64,000 nt of DNA. Origin: Desulfonatronospira thiodismutans ASO3-1. GTDB lineage: Bacteria; Desulfobacterota; Desulfovibrionia; Desulfovibrionales; Desulfonatronovibrionaceae. The notes under the pieces were generated by a model. The model worked only from the letters and a program-made list of their open reading frames with translations, did no database searches and was not told the DNA's origin. This document shows positions 43,111-52,367 of this stretch, one piece after another. The translations under genes and the position numbers were made by a program. How positions within the stretch are numbered: position 1 is the stretch's first letter; every line of letters starts with the position of its first letter. The stretch spans positions 935,490 to 999,489 of the forward strand of contig NZ_ACJN02000002.1 in NCBI RefSeq assembly GCF_000174435.1. The letters run 5' to 3'.

Positions 43111-43242
43111 ATGAAGGTGGTCAGCAATTCTTCGCCACTGGTCAATCTCTCCAGAATTGGACGTCTGTCTATCCTGAAACATCTATACGGCACAATTTTT
43201 ATCCCCGGTGCTGTTTTTTATGAAGTGGCAAGCAAGCAGTTT
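43111..43242 (+). pseudogene. Truncated DUF3368 (PIN-type) toxin
   Basis: The frame begins MKVVSNSSPLVNLSRIGRL and continues to IPGAVFYEVA, the N-terminal PIN strand and helix of DUF3368 toxins, including the SNSSPL start where the first catalytic Asp is often replaced. After about 40 codons, family resemblance stops and the frame runs antisense through tsaB. A full toxin needs about 150 residues, so at least two thirds, including the later acidic residues, is lost. The intact antitoxin partner is 36 bases upstream. Confidence 0.75.
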
Positions 43243-43253
43243 TATTTTCCAGT

Positions 43254-43973
43254 TTATTCCCGCTGCAGGTATTCTCTGGCCTGGTCCAGGTCCAGGCCGC
43301 GGCCTGCGGCGATGCGGGCCAGGTTTTCCTCGGCCTCGGAAGCCCGCAGGTATTCCGGAGCGGGCAGGGCCGTATCCCATGAAGCCTCCAGGGACATGCG
43401 CAAAAGGTTGTGGGGTGCGGGCACGTCCCAGTGCCGGGGCAGGACAGCGGACCTGTAGTGTTGAAAAAAGTCCATATTCCGGCGTACTCCGCTGCCTGTC
43501 AGATAGACTGGATCGGGGTATGCGGATAAAAGGTCTTTTAGTTCCGAGAGGTGCAGGTTCTTTGCAGGAGAGGAGACAGCAAGGCCGGGGCAGGAAAAAG
43601 CCTGGGCGTATACCTGTTCACGCCGGGAGTGTACCAGGACCAGAAGGGTGCCCTGAATAAGAGGTCCGGGCCCCATAGCCAGGGCCTGCATGAAGCTCAG
43701 CCCTGCCAGAGGGATGTTGTGGGCGCAGGCCAGTCCAAGGGCGTGAGCCAGGCTCATGCGCACCCCGGTAAAAGACCCGGGTCCGGATACGCAGGCAATG
43801 CCCTGTAATTCATGGGTTTGCATTTCCAGGGACCCAAGGGCCCATTCTATGCCCGGGGCCATGTACTTCATGGCCCGTCCGGGTACGTACAGGCTGCTGG
43901 AGAACCAGAGCCTTTCACTGTTTCCCAGGATAATCTGCAGATCGCCTTCAGCGCAATTGATTATCAGGTACAT
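43254..43973 (-). CDS. tsaB: tRNA threonylcarbamoyladenosine biosynthesis protein TsaB
   Basis: 239 residues. ASKHA-fold protein beginning MYLIINCAEGDLQIIL with the characteristic GIACVSGPGSFTGVRMSLAHALGLA. It scaffolds TsaD/TsaE in making t6A37 of tRNAs. The N-terminal phosphate-loop motif is degenerate, as usual for TsaB. It is the last gene of the minus-strand rpsB operon, 29 bases after rseP. Its 3' end abuts the truncated DUF3368 fragment, suggesting that DNA was lost at this boundary. Confidence 0.9.
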   Translation of the reverse strand: MYLIINCAEGDLQIILGNSERLWFSSSLYVPGRAMKYMAPGIEWALGSLEMQTHELQGIACVSGPGSFTGVRMSLAHALGLACAHNIPLAGLSFMQALAMGPGPLIQGTLLVLVHSRREQVYAQAFSCPGLAVSSPAKNLHLSELKDLLSAYPDPVYLTGSGVRRNMDFFQHYRSAVLPRHWDVPAPHNLLRMSLEASWDTALPAPEYLRASEAEENLARIAAGRGLDLDQAREYLQRE

Positions 43974-44002
43974 GTGTAAACCGGATCAGTTGCCTTAGTG
44001 TA

Positions 44003-45070
44003 TCAACCCACCAGCCGCAGGATATCGTTTATTATGGCAAAGGCCATGAGGGAAAGTATGAAAAGTATTCCGATCCTGGTGGCTACCTGGCGCATGCGCT
44101 CGTTCAGCGGTCTGCGGGTGATCATTTCTATGGTGTAGAAAAGGATGTGCCCGCCGTCCAGCACCGGTACAGGCAGGAGGTTTATCAGCCCAAGGTTGAT
44201 ACTGATGAGGGCGGTAAGGGCCAGCAGATTGACCATGCCCTCCTGTTTCTGTTCGCTTACCAGCTGACCTATAAGGATGGGGCCGCCGATGGTGTCCAGG
44301 GGGATAATACGCTCAATGAGCTTTTTGATACCCTCCACCGTGAGCTTGATGAGCATCCAGGTCTGGGACAGGCCTTCCTTGCCTGCACTTATAAAACCAA
44401 GGGATATGGTTTCCGTCTCGCCCGAGGCCACGATGCCGATCTGCGGGGTCTTTATCTCCTCGCCGAATATGTTTTCCTGGACCGCCATTCTGGGGACCAG
44501 GGTGAATTCCTTTATGCTGGAATTGCGCTGGACTTCCAGGTCCAGGGGTTCACCCTCGTTTCGCTGGATGTGCTGGACCAGGTCCTCCCAGTACTGCACT
44601 TCATGGCTGTTGATGCTCAGTACCAGGTCTCCAGACTGCAGTCCCGCCTCCATGGCCGGGCCGTCGTCGGCCAGATCGCCTATCTGGGGCAACATCTGCA
44701 TCTGTCCATGGGCAAAAAAGAGCCCCCAGTAGATGAACCAGGCCAGGACAAAGTTGAAAACAGGTCCGGCAGCAACTACCAGGATCCTTTGCCAGGGAGG
44801 TCTTTTGGCGAAACTTTCCTGGGAAGTAAAACCCCCGGGCAGTTCCGAGTCTTCACTTTCCCCCACAAGATGTACATACCCGCCCAGCGGCACGGCGGAA
44901 AGACGGTATTCGGTCTTGCCCATGACAAAGCCGAAGAGCTTGGGGCCGAACCCCAGGGAGAAGGTGGATACTCCCACCCCCAGAAGCCTGGCCACCAGGA
45001 AATGACCCAGTTCATGAAAAAAGATGAGCAGTCCCAGGACCAGGATTATGGCTATAGCACTTGTAAACAT
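44003..45070 (-). CDS. rseP: Site-2 intramembrane zinc metalloprotease RseP
   Basis: 355 residues. Active site HELGH (H19, E20, H23) in the first membrane helix; later ligand region INLLPVPVLDGG in a C-terminal membrane helix; four membrane segments. One PDZ domain lies at about 110-190 (LADDGPAMEAGLQSGDLVLSIN), where E. coli RseP has two, consistent with a 355-residue length. It cleaves membrane-bound regulators (anti-sigma factors) after a first cut. The operon position between dxr and tsaB follows the classic dxr-rseP order. Confidence 0.94.
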   Translation of the reverse strand: MFTSAIAIILVLGLLIFFHELGHFLVARLLGVGVSTFSLGFGPKLFGFVMGKTEYRLSAVPLGGYVHLVGESEDSELPGGFTSQESFAKRPPWQRILVVAAGPVFNFVLAWFIYWGLFFAHGQMQMLPQIGDLADDGPAMEAGLQSGDLVLSINSHEVQYWEDLVQHIQRNEGEPLDLEVQRNSSIKEFTLVPRMAVQENIFGEEIKTPQIGIVASGETETISLGFISAGKEGLSQTWMLIKLTVEGIKKLIERIIPLDTIGGPILIGQLVSEQKQEGMVNLLALTALISINLGLINLLPVPVLDGGHILFYTIEMITRRPLNERMRQVATRIGILFILSLMAFAIINDILRLVG

Positions 45071-45109
45071 GATTGTTCTGTTTTGAGTATGTCTTGGTTA
45101 AATTGGTTT

Positions 45110-46318
45110 TCAGCCAGCAGGCTGCAGGACAAGTTCACTTACCCTTTGTCTGGTTTGATGATCCAGATTAAGAATTTCCCGGGGACTGTCAACTGCTGTC
45201 GGGCAATGTTCCTCCAGGGCCCTGGAATTTATCCTGGGTATGTCCATGAAACCTATCCTGCCGGTCAGAAAACTTTCCACGCAGATCTCGTTGGCGGCGT
45301 TGAGAACCACCGGGTAGCTTGGTCCGCTTTTCATGGCTTCCACTGCCAGTTCCAGGCAGGGAAAGGCCCCGGGGTCCGGCCTGTAAAAGCCAAGCTCGGT
45401 GCATGCGGCCAGGTCCAGGGGCTCGAGCCCGGGGTCCAGCCGCCGGGGATAGCCCAGGCAGTGGGCGATGGGCATCTGCATGTCCGGTACTCCCATGTGG
45501 GCCAGGATTGATCCGTCGCAGAACTGAACCAGGGCGTGGACAATGCTTTGGGGATGCACCAGCACCCGGACTTTGTCCATGGGCATGCCGAAAAGGTGGT
45601 GGGCCTCTATGAGCTCCAAGCCCTTGTTCATCATAGTGGCTGAATCAATGCTTATCTTGGCCCCCATGGACCAGTTGGGGTGAGCCAGGGCCTGCTCCGG
45701 CTTCATATCCTCCAGGCTGGAGGCCTTGCGCCCCCAGAATGGTCCGCCGGAGGCAGTGATGATCACCGAGTCCAGCTCGCCTGCTCCGTGCCCCTGCAGG
45801 GCCTGGAAAAGGGCATTGTGCTCCGAGTCCACCGGCAGGATGACCGCCCTGGTCCTTTCGCACCCGGCGCGGATGAGATGCCCGGCCAGGACCAGGGATT
45901 CCTTGTTGGCCAGAAGAACAGTCTTGCCCTTGTCCACGGCCTCTAAGGTGGGCATAAGACCGGCAGCCCCAACCATGGCTGAAAGAACCATTTGCACATT
46001 CTGCAAAGAGGCCAGGCGGGTGTAGCCTTCAGTGCCTGCAAGTATCTCCGGGCTGTAGCCGGAAGCAAGCTTTTTTTTGAGCCCCGAGGCCAGGTCCTTT
46101 TCAAGTACGCCCAGGTACTGCGGCCTGAACTCGTTGGCCTGCTCTGCCAGAAGTTCTATGTTTCTGGCCCCGGCCAGGGCGATTATGCGAAATTTTTCCG
46201 GGTGCTGCCGGATAACCTTGAGTGCACTGGTGCCTATGGAGCCGGTGGAGCCCATAATGGCCAGGTGTCGCGGTTGATCCGGCCGTGACTGCAGGTCAAG
46301 GTCTGATATGTATTGCAA
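45110..46318 (-). CDS. dxr: 1-deoxy-D-xylulose 5-phosphate reductoisomerase
   Basis: 402 residues. NADPH site IMGSTGSIGTSALKVI; catalytic/metal motifs LPVDSEHNALFQ, ASGGPFWG and MGAKISIDSATMMNKGLE, all intact. It catalyses the second step of the MEP isoprenoid pathway. The start is TTG at 46318, because no in-frame ATG occurs upstream of the NADPH motif; there is no strong ribosome site. The gene follows cdsA in the operon, and with uppS it supplies undecaprenyl lipid. Confidence 0.93.
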   Translation of the reverse strand: MQYISDLDLQSRPDQPRHLAIMGSTGSIGTSALKVIRQHPEKFRIIALAGARNIELLAEQANEFRPQYLGVLEKDLASGLKKKLASGYSPEILAGTEGYTRLASLQNVQMVLSAMVGAAGLMPTLEAVDKGKTVLLANKESLVLAGHLIRAGCERTRAVILPVDSEHNALFQALQGHGAGELDSVIITASGGPFWGRKASSLEDMKPEQALAHPNWSMGAKISIDSATMMNKGLELIEAHHLFGMPMDKVRVLVHPQSIVHALVQFCDGSILAHMGVPDMQMPIAHCLGYPRRLDPGLEPLDLAACTELGFYRPDPGAFPCLELAVEAMKSGPSYPVVLNAANEICVESFLTGRIGFMDIPRINSRALEEHCPTAVDSPREILNLDHQTRQRVSELVLQPAG

Positions 46319-46350
46319 GGTTTATCCCGGATGTCTGAACTGTTGTGGTG

Positions 46351-47154
46351 TTAAAACATGCCCACGAATACTGAGTATACCACATAAACGGGTAGAAGCA
46401 ACAGGAGGCTGTCTATGCGGTCCAGGACACCTCCGTGTCCGGGCAGGATGTGACCCGTGTCCTTTACATCGCACCATCTCTTGAGTGAAGACTGAAAAAA
46501 GTCGCCCAGCTGGGCGCTTATATTTAAAAGTATACCCAGGATGATAAAGTGCCACCACAGTGCGCTTCCCAGAAAGACCCCCAGGCCCAGAGTCACGGCC
46601 GTACACAGTATCAGCCCGCCCAGGCTTCCCATCCAGGTCTTCTTGGGGCTCACCTCCGGCCAGATCTTTTTGTTGCCCCACAGGTATCCTGAGTAGAACG
46701 CTCCGGCATCCGAGGCTGCAGTAGCCGCCAGGACCAGGATTATTTCCGGGGCCTTGAGGGTGAAAAACAGGCTCAGGACCAGGGGTACGTAAGCTATGCC
46801 GGAAATGAGCAGCATATAGTCGTTTAGCCTGGCCTGGTCTTTCTGCCTGCTGTATTCCACCAGGAAACCCAGCCAGGCCACCCAGAAGATGAGAACCAGA
46901 AAAAGCAGCGGATGCCCGGTTATTTCCAGGGAATAGTCCAGGAGAAAAAGGCCTCCTGCCAGACATCCCAGGGTCTTGAGCACGATTCTCTCTCTGCCGG
47001 ACCAGAACAGGGAGTAGAATTCCCAAAGTCCAAGCAGGGATACAAGGACCACCAGGATGGCTATCCCGGCATGTCCCATGTAGACTGCCCCGCCCAGGAC
47101 CAGAATGAGCAGGATGGCTGTTGCAACTCTTTTCAGGTGAGGGCTTAAATTCAT
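46351..47154 (-). CDS. cdsA: Phosphatidate cytidylyltransferase
   Basis: 267 residues with about eight membrane helices. The C-terminal signature SAQLGDFFQSSLKRWCDVKD...PGHGGVLDRIDSLL is the CDP-diglyceride synthase pattern with all acidic residues. It makes CDP-diacylglycerol for phospholipid synthesis at the inner membrane. ATG 47154 overlaps the uppS stop by four bases, so translation is coupled. Confidence 0.94.
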   Translation of the reverse strand: MNLSPHLKRVATAILLILVLGGAVYMGHAGIAILVVLVSLLGLWEFYSLFWSGRERIVLKTLGCLAGGLFLLDYSLEITGHPLLFLVLIFWVAWLGFLVEYSRQKDQARLNDYMLLISGIAYVPLVLSLFFTLKAPEIILVLAATAASDAGAFYSGYLWGNKKIWPEVSPKKTWMGSLGGLILCTAVTLGLGVFLGSALWWHFIILGILLNISAQLGDFFQSSLKRWCDVKDTGHILPGHGGVLDRIDSLLLLLPVYVVYSVFVGMF

Positions 47155-47852
47155 ACCGGCTCCACGCCGCCAAAGCGGCGGTTTCTCCGGCGGTAGTCTT
47201 CCAGGGCCTTGTGCAGTTCCCCGGAGTCAAAATCCGGCCAGAGGGTTTCAGTGAAGTAGAATTCTGAATAGGCTGACTGGTACAGTAGAAAATTACTTAT
47301 CCTGTATTCACCGCTGGTGCGGATAACCAGATCAGGATCCGGCTGACCTGCGGTGTATAGATACTGCCCGAATTCCCGAGGGTCCATCTGGCACGCATCC
47401 AGCCCCTTTTCCTGCATCAGCCGGCAGGCCCTTTGTATCTCCAGGCGTCCGGAGTAGTTCAGGGCCAGGTTCAGCTGCATGCTCTGGTTGGACCGGGTGC
47501 GGTTGCAGGCCATCTGCAGTATTTTTCTGGTGGCCAGAGGGAGTTCGCCTGTTTCTCCAAGGATGTTCAGACGGATATCCTGGCGCATGAGGGTGGGAAG
47601 TTCGCCGTTTAAGAATTCCCCCAGAAGGTTGAAAAGAAAATCCACTTCATCCCGGGGACGGGACCAGTTCTCTCTGGAAAAGGCGTACAGGGTCAGATGC
47701 TGGATGCCCAGACGCCGGGACTCTTCCACAATGGCTCTGGCGCTACGTGTACCCTGTTTGTGTCCCTCCACCCTGGGCAGTCCATGTCTGCCGGCCCATC
47801 TGCCGTTGCCGTCCATTATAATGGCTATGTGCCGGGGGAGCGTTTCCTGCAG
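47151..47852 (-). CDS. uppS: Undecaprenyl diphosphate synthase, probable CTG start
   Basis: 233 residues if started at CTG 47852. The conserved block LPRHIAIIMDGNGRWA (catalytic Asp in MDGNG) begins upstream of the first ATG (47816), so starting at that ATG would remove the first beta-strand of the fold. In the needed frame no ATG, GTG or TTG is available; CTG 47852 lies 7 bases after GGAG (47863-47860) and one base after the frr stop. Other motifs are complete: YAFSRENWSRP, RTSGEYRISNFLLYQSAYSE and FTETLWPDF. It makes the C55 carrier for cell-wall synthesis. Near-cognate initiation is an inference. Confidence 0.9.
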   Translation of the reverse strand: MQETLPRHIAIIMDGNGRWAGRHGLPRVEGHKQGTRSARAIVEESRRLGIQHLTLYAFSRENWSRPRDEVDFLFNLLGEFLNGELPTLMRQDIRLNILGETGELPLATRKILQMACNRTRSNQSMQLNLALNYSGRLEIQRACRLMQEKGLDACQMDPREFGQYLYTAGQPDPDLVIRTSGEYRISNFLLYQSAYSEFYFTETLWPDFDSGELHKALEDYRRRNRRFGGVEPV

Positions 47853-47853
47853 T

Positions 47854-48408
47854 TTAAAACTCCATGATCTCTTTTTCTTTGTCGGCCAGAATCCGGTCCA
47901 CCTTGCTCACGTAGCTGTCGGTGATTTTCTGGACCTCTTCATGGCCCTTGTGCATCTCGTCCTCGGTAAGATCCTTGTCGTTTTTCATCTTTTTCAGGGT
48001 GTCGTTGGCTTCCCTGCGGACGTTTCTCAAGGCCACCTTGGCGTCTTCGGAGTATTTCTTGGCCATCTTGACCAGGTCTTTGCGCCTTTCCTCGGTGAGA
48101 GGGGGGATGTTGATGCGGATGATCTTGCCGTCGCTGACAGGATTTAACCCCAGATCAGACTTCATGATGGCTTTTTCAATGCCTGAGAAAACGTTTCTGT
48201 CCCAGGGCTGTATGGCGATTGTGCGGCTGTCCGGTATGGATATGGAGGCAAGCTGGTTCAAGGGGGTCATGGTCCCGTAATATTCCACGGTGATCCCGTC
48301 CACAAGTCCAACCGAGGCCCTGCCGGTCCTGAGCTTGGCCAGGTCCTTATCCAGGCTGGCGATGGCCTTGTCCATTTTTTCTCTGCAATCATCAAGTACT
48401 TGATCCAT
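47854..48408 (-). CDS. frr: Ribosome recycling factor
   Basis: 184 residues. Complete three-helix-bundle protein: [59 protein letters not shown]. It releases ribosomes after termination together with EF-G. AAGGAGG lies 6-8 bases before the ATG. Three bases separate it from pyrH; the order rpsB-tsf-pyrH-frr is conserved across bacteria. Confidence 0.97.
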   Translation of the reverse strand: MDQVLDDCREKMDKAIASLDKDLAKLRTGRASVGLVDGITVEYYGTMTPLNQLASISIPDSRTIAIQPWDRNVFSGIEKAIMKSDLGLNPVSDGKIIRINIPPLTEERRKDLVKMAKKYSEDAKVALRNVRREANDTLKKMKNDKDLTEDEMHKGHEEVQKITDSYVSKVDRILADKEKEIMEF

Positions 48409-48411
48409 AAG

Positions 48412-49131
48412 TCATCCTCCTTGCACTATTGTGCCGATCTGCTCTCCCTGGAGCACCCGGATTATGTTGTCCCGATGGAAAAGGTTGAAAACCGCCACAG
48501 GCATACAATTGTCCATGCACAATGAGACAGCGGCCGCATCCATTACCTGGAGACGTCGGCTCAAAACATCAATATAGGTCAAAGAATCATACTTTACAGC
48601 ATCGGGATTGGTAACCGGGTCCCTGTCAAACACTCCGTCCACCTTGGTGGCCTTCAAGATAATGTCAGACTTGAGTTCCATGGCCCTGAGAGCGGCTGCG
48701 GTGTCTGTGGTAAAGAACGGATTGCCGGTGCCTGCCGCGCAGATAACTATTCGTTTTTTTTCAAGATGCCTGAGGGCCCTGCGCCGTATATAGGGTTCGG
48801 CCACTTCGTGCATGGAGATGGCGCTCATGACTCTGGTATCCGCATTCATCTTTTCCAGGACATCCTGTACCGCCAGGGCATTCATGACCGTGGCCAGCAT
48901 GCCCATATAGTCCGCGGAGGCCCGGTCCATCCCTTTGGATGAGGCGGACACTCCGCGGAATATATTTCCGCCGCCAATGACCAGGGCGATCTCGGCCCCA
49001 AGTTCTCTGGCGGAGATGATCTCCCTGCAGATTGAAGAAACAGTGCCGGGATCAATACCGTACTGTTCATTCCCGGCCAGGGCTTCTCCGCTCAACTTTA
49101 AAAGTACGCGGCGGTATTTGAGCTTGGGCAT
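48412..49131 (-). CDS. pyrH: UMP kinase
   Basis: 239 residues, amino-acid-kinase fold. Visible motifs are [48 protein letters not shown] (UMP binding) and [13 protein letters not shown]. It phosphorylates UMP with ATP and is usually controlled by GTP and UTP. The ribosome site is weak (GGAA); 60 bases follow tsf. Confidence 0.97.
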   Translation of the reverse strand: MPKLKYRRVLLKLSGEALAGNEQYGIDPGTVSSICREIISARELGAEIALVIGGGNIFRGVSASSKGMDRASADYMGMLATVMNALAVQDVLEKMNADTRVMSAISMHEVAEPYIRRRALRHLEKKRIVICAAGTGNPFFTTDTAAALRAMELKSDIILKATKVDGVFDRDPVTNPDAVKYDSLTYIDVLSRRLQVMDAAAVSLCMDNCMPVAVFNLFHRDNIIRVLQGEQIGTIVQGG

Positions 49132-49191
49132 TTTATTTTTCCGGGTTTAGGGTGCAGCATCTGCTGAGAAGACCCAGTTATGAACTGTTTT

Positions 49192-49794
49192 CTAATCCTG
49201 GACGTCTTCGCCAAGACCCAGGCGGGTGAAGCGTCCGATCTGGATGCTTTCGCCCAGAACAACAACGGTATCGTTGATGAGGTCTTCAATTGTCTTGGAG
49301 TCGTCCTTGATGTAAGCCTGCTTGAGCAGACACACTTCCTTGTAATACTTGTCCAGCCGTCCCTGAACGATCTTTTCGGCAATATGTTCGGGCTTGCCTT
49401 CTTTCTCCGCCTGACTCTTGTAGAAGTCCCGCTCCTTGTCAACAAGCTCCTGAGGCAGATCCTCAGGGTTTACGCATACAGGGCTGGTGGCGGCGATCTG
49501 CATGGCCAGGTCCCTAGCCAGTTGCTGAAACTGGTCGCTTTTGGCTACAAAGTCGGTTTCGCATTTGAGCTCCACGAGTACGCCTATCTTGCCGTTGCTG
49601 TGAATATAAGAGCCTATCCAGCCCTCGGAAGTGGCCCGTCCGGCTCTTTTCTGAGCCTTGGACAGACCTTTTTCCCGAAGCCAGGTTATGGCTTTTTCTT
49701 CGTCTCCCCCACTGTCCTGCAAAGCTTTTTTGCAGTCCATCATTCCTGCCCCGGTTTTTTCCCGCAGGGCCTTTACTTTCTGGGCGTCAACCAT
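49192..49794 (-). CDS. tsf: Elongation factor Ts (short type)
   Basis: 200 residues from ATG 49794, which has AGGAGGAG upstream that overlaps the end of rpsB; the longer frame to 49956 is antisense-like read-through of rpsB. VKALREKTGAGMMDCKKAL is the N-terminal UBA-like domain, and CETDFVAKSDQF contains the TDFVA motif that contacts EF-Tu. At 200 residues it is the short form with a single core subdomain, as in thermophiles and several other lineages. Confidence 0.96.
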   Translation of the reverse strand: MVDAQKVKALREKTGAGMMDCKKALQDSGGDEEKAITWLREKGLSKAQKRAGRATSEGWIGSYIHSNGKIGVLVELKCETDFVAKSDQFQQLARDLAMQIAATSPVCVNPEDLPQELVDKERDFYKSQAEKEGKPEHIAEKIVQGRLDKYYKEVCLLKQAYIKDDSKTIEDLINDTVVVLGESIQIGRFTRLGLGEDVQD

Positions 49795-49798
49795 TTTT

Positions 49799-50593
49799 TT
49801 ACTCCTCCTGTTGCTCTTCCTGCATGGCAGGTTCTGGTTCGGTTTGCATCTCTTTGGCCTCCGCCTCCTGGGCTTCAGCGGCTTTATCTTCCTGCTGCTC
49901 CCTGTCGCCCCTCTTGGCCATTCCTTCCAGGCAGGCATCGGCCATGCTGCCGGCAAAGAGCTTGATGGCGCGGATGGCGTCGTCGTTTCCGGGAATGACG
50001 AAGTCGATTAGATCGGGATCGCAGTTGGTATCCACCACCGCCGCAATGGGTATGTTCAGCTTGCGGCATTCCTTTATGGCGATCTCTTCCTTTTTGGGGT
50101 CGATGATAAATGCCGCACCCGGCAGGGAATCCATATCTTTGATTCCGCCCAGGTCGGCATTGAGCTTGTTTACTTCCCTTTGCATCATGGCCACTTCTTT
50201 TTTGACAAAACGGTGTACGCTGCCGTCCTCAAACATCCTTTCCAGGGTTTTGAGACGTTCGATGCTCTTGCGAATGGTCTGGAAGTTGGTCAGTGTGCCG
50301 CCCAGCCAGCGGTTGGTGACATAAAACATATCCGCGCGCTGGGCCTCGGTGTTGATGACTTCCCTGGCCTGTCTTTTGGTCCCCACAAAGAGCACCTTCT
50401 TGCCGCCGGCCACAGTGTCGGAAATAAAGTCGTGGGCATACTGGTAAAGCTTCACTGTCTGCTGCAGGTCAATGATGTGAATGCCTTTTCTGGAACCGAA
50501 GATATAAGGCTTCATTTTGGGGTTCCAGCGCTTGGTCTGGTGACCGAAATGCACTCCGGTCTCCAGCATCTGCTTCATGGTAACATAACTCAT
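49799..50593 (-). CDS. rpsB: 30S ribosomal protein S2
   Basis: 264 residues from ATG 50593 (GGGAGG upstream). [27 protein letters not shown] is the family start; [27 protein letters not shown] and [12 protein letters not shown] are also complete. The last 30 residues are an acidic, Glu/Gln-rich tail (EEQQEE at the end) not needed for the fold. It is the first gene of the nine-gene minus-strand operon. The roughly 100-base leader may carry the autoregulatory site that S2 mRNAs often have; I could not delimit it. Confidence 0.97.
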   Translation of the reverse strand: MSYVTMKQMLETGVHFGHQTKRWNPKMKPYIFGSRKGIHIIDLQQTVKLYQYAHDFISDTVAGGKKVLFVGTKRQAREVINTEAQRADMFYVTNRWLGGTLTNFQTIRKSIERLKTLERMFEDGSVHRFVKKEVAMMQREVNKLNADLGGIKDMDSLPGAAFIIDPKKEEIAIKECRKLNIPIAAVVDTNCDPDLIDFVIPGNDDAIRAIKLFAGSMADACLEGMAKRGDREQQEDKAAEAQEAEAKEMQTEPEPAMQEEQQEE

Positions 50594-50697
50594 TAAGATT
50601 CCTCCCTTAGGGTTTTTCCTCCGCCCGGGAACCGTCTCTTCAACAGCGAAGAGCACCCAGAGGGTTTCGCCCCGGCGTGTGTTTTACTAAACTGTTC

Positions 50698-50726
50698 CTT
50701 ATAGGATAATTTTTTTTTCCTGGCAA
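50698..50726 (-). promoter_or_regulatory. Sigma-70 promoter of the rpsB operon
   Basis: On the minus strand, TTGCCA (50726-50721), a 17-base spacer rich in A, then TATAAG (50703-50698). It is a near-consensus strong promoter about 105 bases upstream of rpsB. Confidence 0.75.
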
Positions 50727-50770
50727 GCACTAACTTGCCCCGGCTCCGGGAAAAATGCCGGAAAATAACC

Positions 50771-50799
50771 TTGCCAATAATAAGCAGATGTTCTATATA
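50771..50799 (+). promoter_or_regulatory. Sigma-70 promoter of rpmE
   Basis: TTGCCA (50771-50776), 17-base spacer, TATATA (50794-50799), 32 bases before the rpmE start. It shares the same -35 hexamer as the divergent rpsB promoter 45 bases away. Confidence 0.72.
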
Positions 50800-50831
50800 T
50801 TCTGGTCTTTCAAATTTTTCGGAGGTTAGCC

Positions 50832-51041
50832 ATGAAAAAAGATTTGCATCCCACTTTGCACGAAACCAAGATTCAATGCGCCTGTGGCAACGAATTCCAG
50901 TCTAAGTCCACTGCCGGGCAGGAGATAACAGTTGAGGTGTGTTCACAGTGCCACCCGTTCTTCACCGGGCAGCAGAGATTTGTCGACTCTGCCGGACGCA
51001 TCGACCGCTTCAAGAGAAAGTATGGTCAGACGGCTAAATAG
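50832..51041 (+). CDS. rpmE: 50S ribosomal protein L31 (zinc-binding type)
   Basis: 69 residues. [21 protein letters not shown] and [31 protein letters not shown] hold the CxC and CxxC zinc ligands of the C+ form. GGAGG precedes the ATG. It is divergent from rpsB. Confidence 0.96.
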   Translation: MKKDLHPTLHETKIQCACGNEFQSKSTAGQEITVEVCSQCHPFFTGQQRFVDSAGRIDRFKRKYGQTAK

Positions 51042-51052
51042 GGTTTGATTGG

Positions 51053-51117
51053 GGAATTGAGGGATTGAGGAATTGGGGAATTGGGGAATTCAGGAATTGA
51101 GGGATTTTTGGGAAGAT
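51053..51117. repeat. GGGAATT-rich low-complexity tract
   Basis: Irregular tandem GGGGAATTGAGGGATTGAGGAATT units, followed to about 51155 by ATGGGGCATAGAGCATGGGG. Same kind of tract as at 4411 and 9624. It fills the rpmE-prfA gap together with a CGCG-rich hairpin near 51180-51215. Confidence 0.55.
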
Positions 51118-51268
51118 GGGGGAATGGCATGGGGCATAGAGCATGGGGTATGGAGAAGAAGGGTGTTTCATGACTGATGTCGCGCGTCCTGACACGCGCT
51201 TCGCGTGGTTCGCGTACAGTATGGGGTTATTTCAACGGGTATATTAATCTGCCCGTACGGATTTGAAT

Positions 51269-52339
51269 ATGTTTGCCAAGCTGGATGAGCTGGAACAGCA
51301 ATACATGCAGATAGAAACGGATCTTAGCGATCCGGAGGTATTTTCCAACCAGGAAAAATACAGGAAGCTGTCCAAGTCGCACTCGGAGCTGGGGCCCATT
51401 GTGAGCACCTACCGCGAGTACAGGCGGATTGTGTCCGAAATGGAGGAGAACAGGGAGCTTGCCCGGGACAGGGACCCGGAAATCCGTGAACTGGCTCAGG
51501 CCGAGCTTGAAACCCTCCAGGAGGAGAAGGACAGGCTTGAGGAAGATCTGAAAATACAGCTTGTGCCCAGCGACCCCCTTGACGACAAGAATATTATCCT
51601 GGAGATCCGGGCCGGTACAGGCGGAGAGGAAGCCGCTCTTTTCGCAGCCGATCTTTTCCGCATGTATTTCAGGTATGCCGAGGAGCGCAGCTGGAAGGTG
51701 GAAGTACTCAATATGCAGGAGACAGGCACCGGTGGAATAAAGGAAGTCATCGCCTCCATTTCCGGCAAAAAGGTCTACAGCAGGCTAAAGTATGAATCCG
51801 GCGTGCACAGGGTGCAGCGGGTTCCCGAGACGGAGTCCCAGGGCCGGGTGCATACTTCGGCAGTGACAGTGGCCATTCTGCCCGAGGCCGAGGAGGTGGA
51901 CGTAAACATCGAACCCAACGACCTGCGTGTGGATGTCTTCCGGGCTTCAGGGCCGGGAGGGCAGAGTGTGAACACCACTGATTCAGCTGTGCGAATTACC
52001 CATATCCCTACAGGACTGGTGGTTTCCTGCCAGGATGAAAAGTCCCAGCACAAGAACAGGGCCAAGGCCCTGAAGGTGCTCAGGTCCAGGCTTCTGCAGA
52101 TCATGGAGGAAGAGCAGAAAAGGGAATACGATGACAACCGCAGGGCCCAGGTGGGCTCAGGGGACCGCTCCGAGAGAATACGCACCTACAATTTTCCCCA
52201 GAGCAGGGTGACGGATCACCGTATCAACCTTACCCTCTACAACCTAGAATCAGTCATGCAGGGGCACCTGGACGGCATTATCGATCCACTTGTCCAGAAT
52301 TTCCAGGCCCAGGCCCTGCAGGAAGCCCAGGCGGCGTAA
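51269..52339 (+). CDS. prfA: Peptide chain release factor 1
   Basis: 356 residues from ATG 51269 (TTG 51263 is in frame just before it). The GGQ motif that triggers peptide release is in [16 protein letters not shown]. The stop-codon-reading tripeptide PxT is in [11 protein letters not shown], which marks RF1 (UAA/UAG) rather than RF2. It precedes prmC, its modifying enzyme, in the standard arrangement. Confidence 0.96.
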   Translation: MFAKLDELEQQYMQIETDLSDPEVFSNQEKYRKLSKSHSELGPIVSTYREYRRIVSEMEENRELARDRDPEIRELAQAELETLQEEKDRLEEDLKIQLVPSDPLDDKNIILEIRAGTGGEEAALFAADLFRMYFRYAEERSWKVEVLNMQETGTGGIKEVIASISGKKVYSRLKYESGVHRVQRVPETESQGRVHTSAVTVAILPEAEEVDVNIEPNDLRVDVFRASGPGGQSVNTTDSAVRITHIPTGLVVSCQDEKSQHKNRAKALKVLRSRLLQIMEEEQKREYDDNRRAQVGSGDRSERIRTYNFPQSRVTDHRINLTLYNLESVMQGHLDGIIDPLVQNFQAQALQEAQAA

Positions 52340-52367
52340 AACACCTCCTGAACGGATACTGTCTTTT

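Noticed and set aside
44147-45511. 454-residue plus-strand frame opposite rseP and dxr
   Set aside because: It crosses two well-supported genes on the other strand and has no family features; high G+C favours such shadows.
46322-47230. 302-residue minus-strand frame over cdsA in another frame
   Set aside because: Rich in Pro, Arg and Gly with no domain; cdsA in the neighbouring frame has all its motifs.
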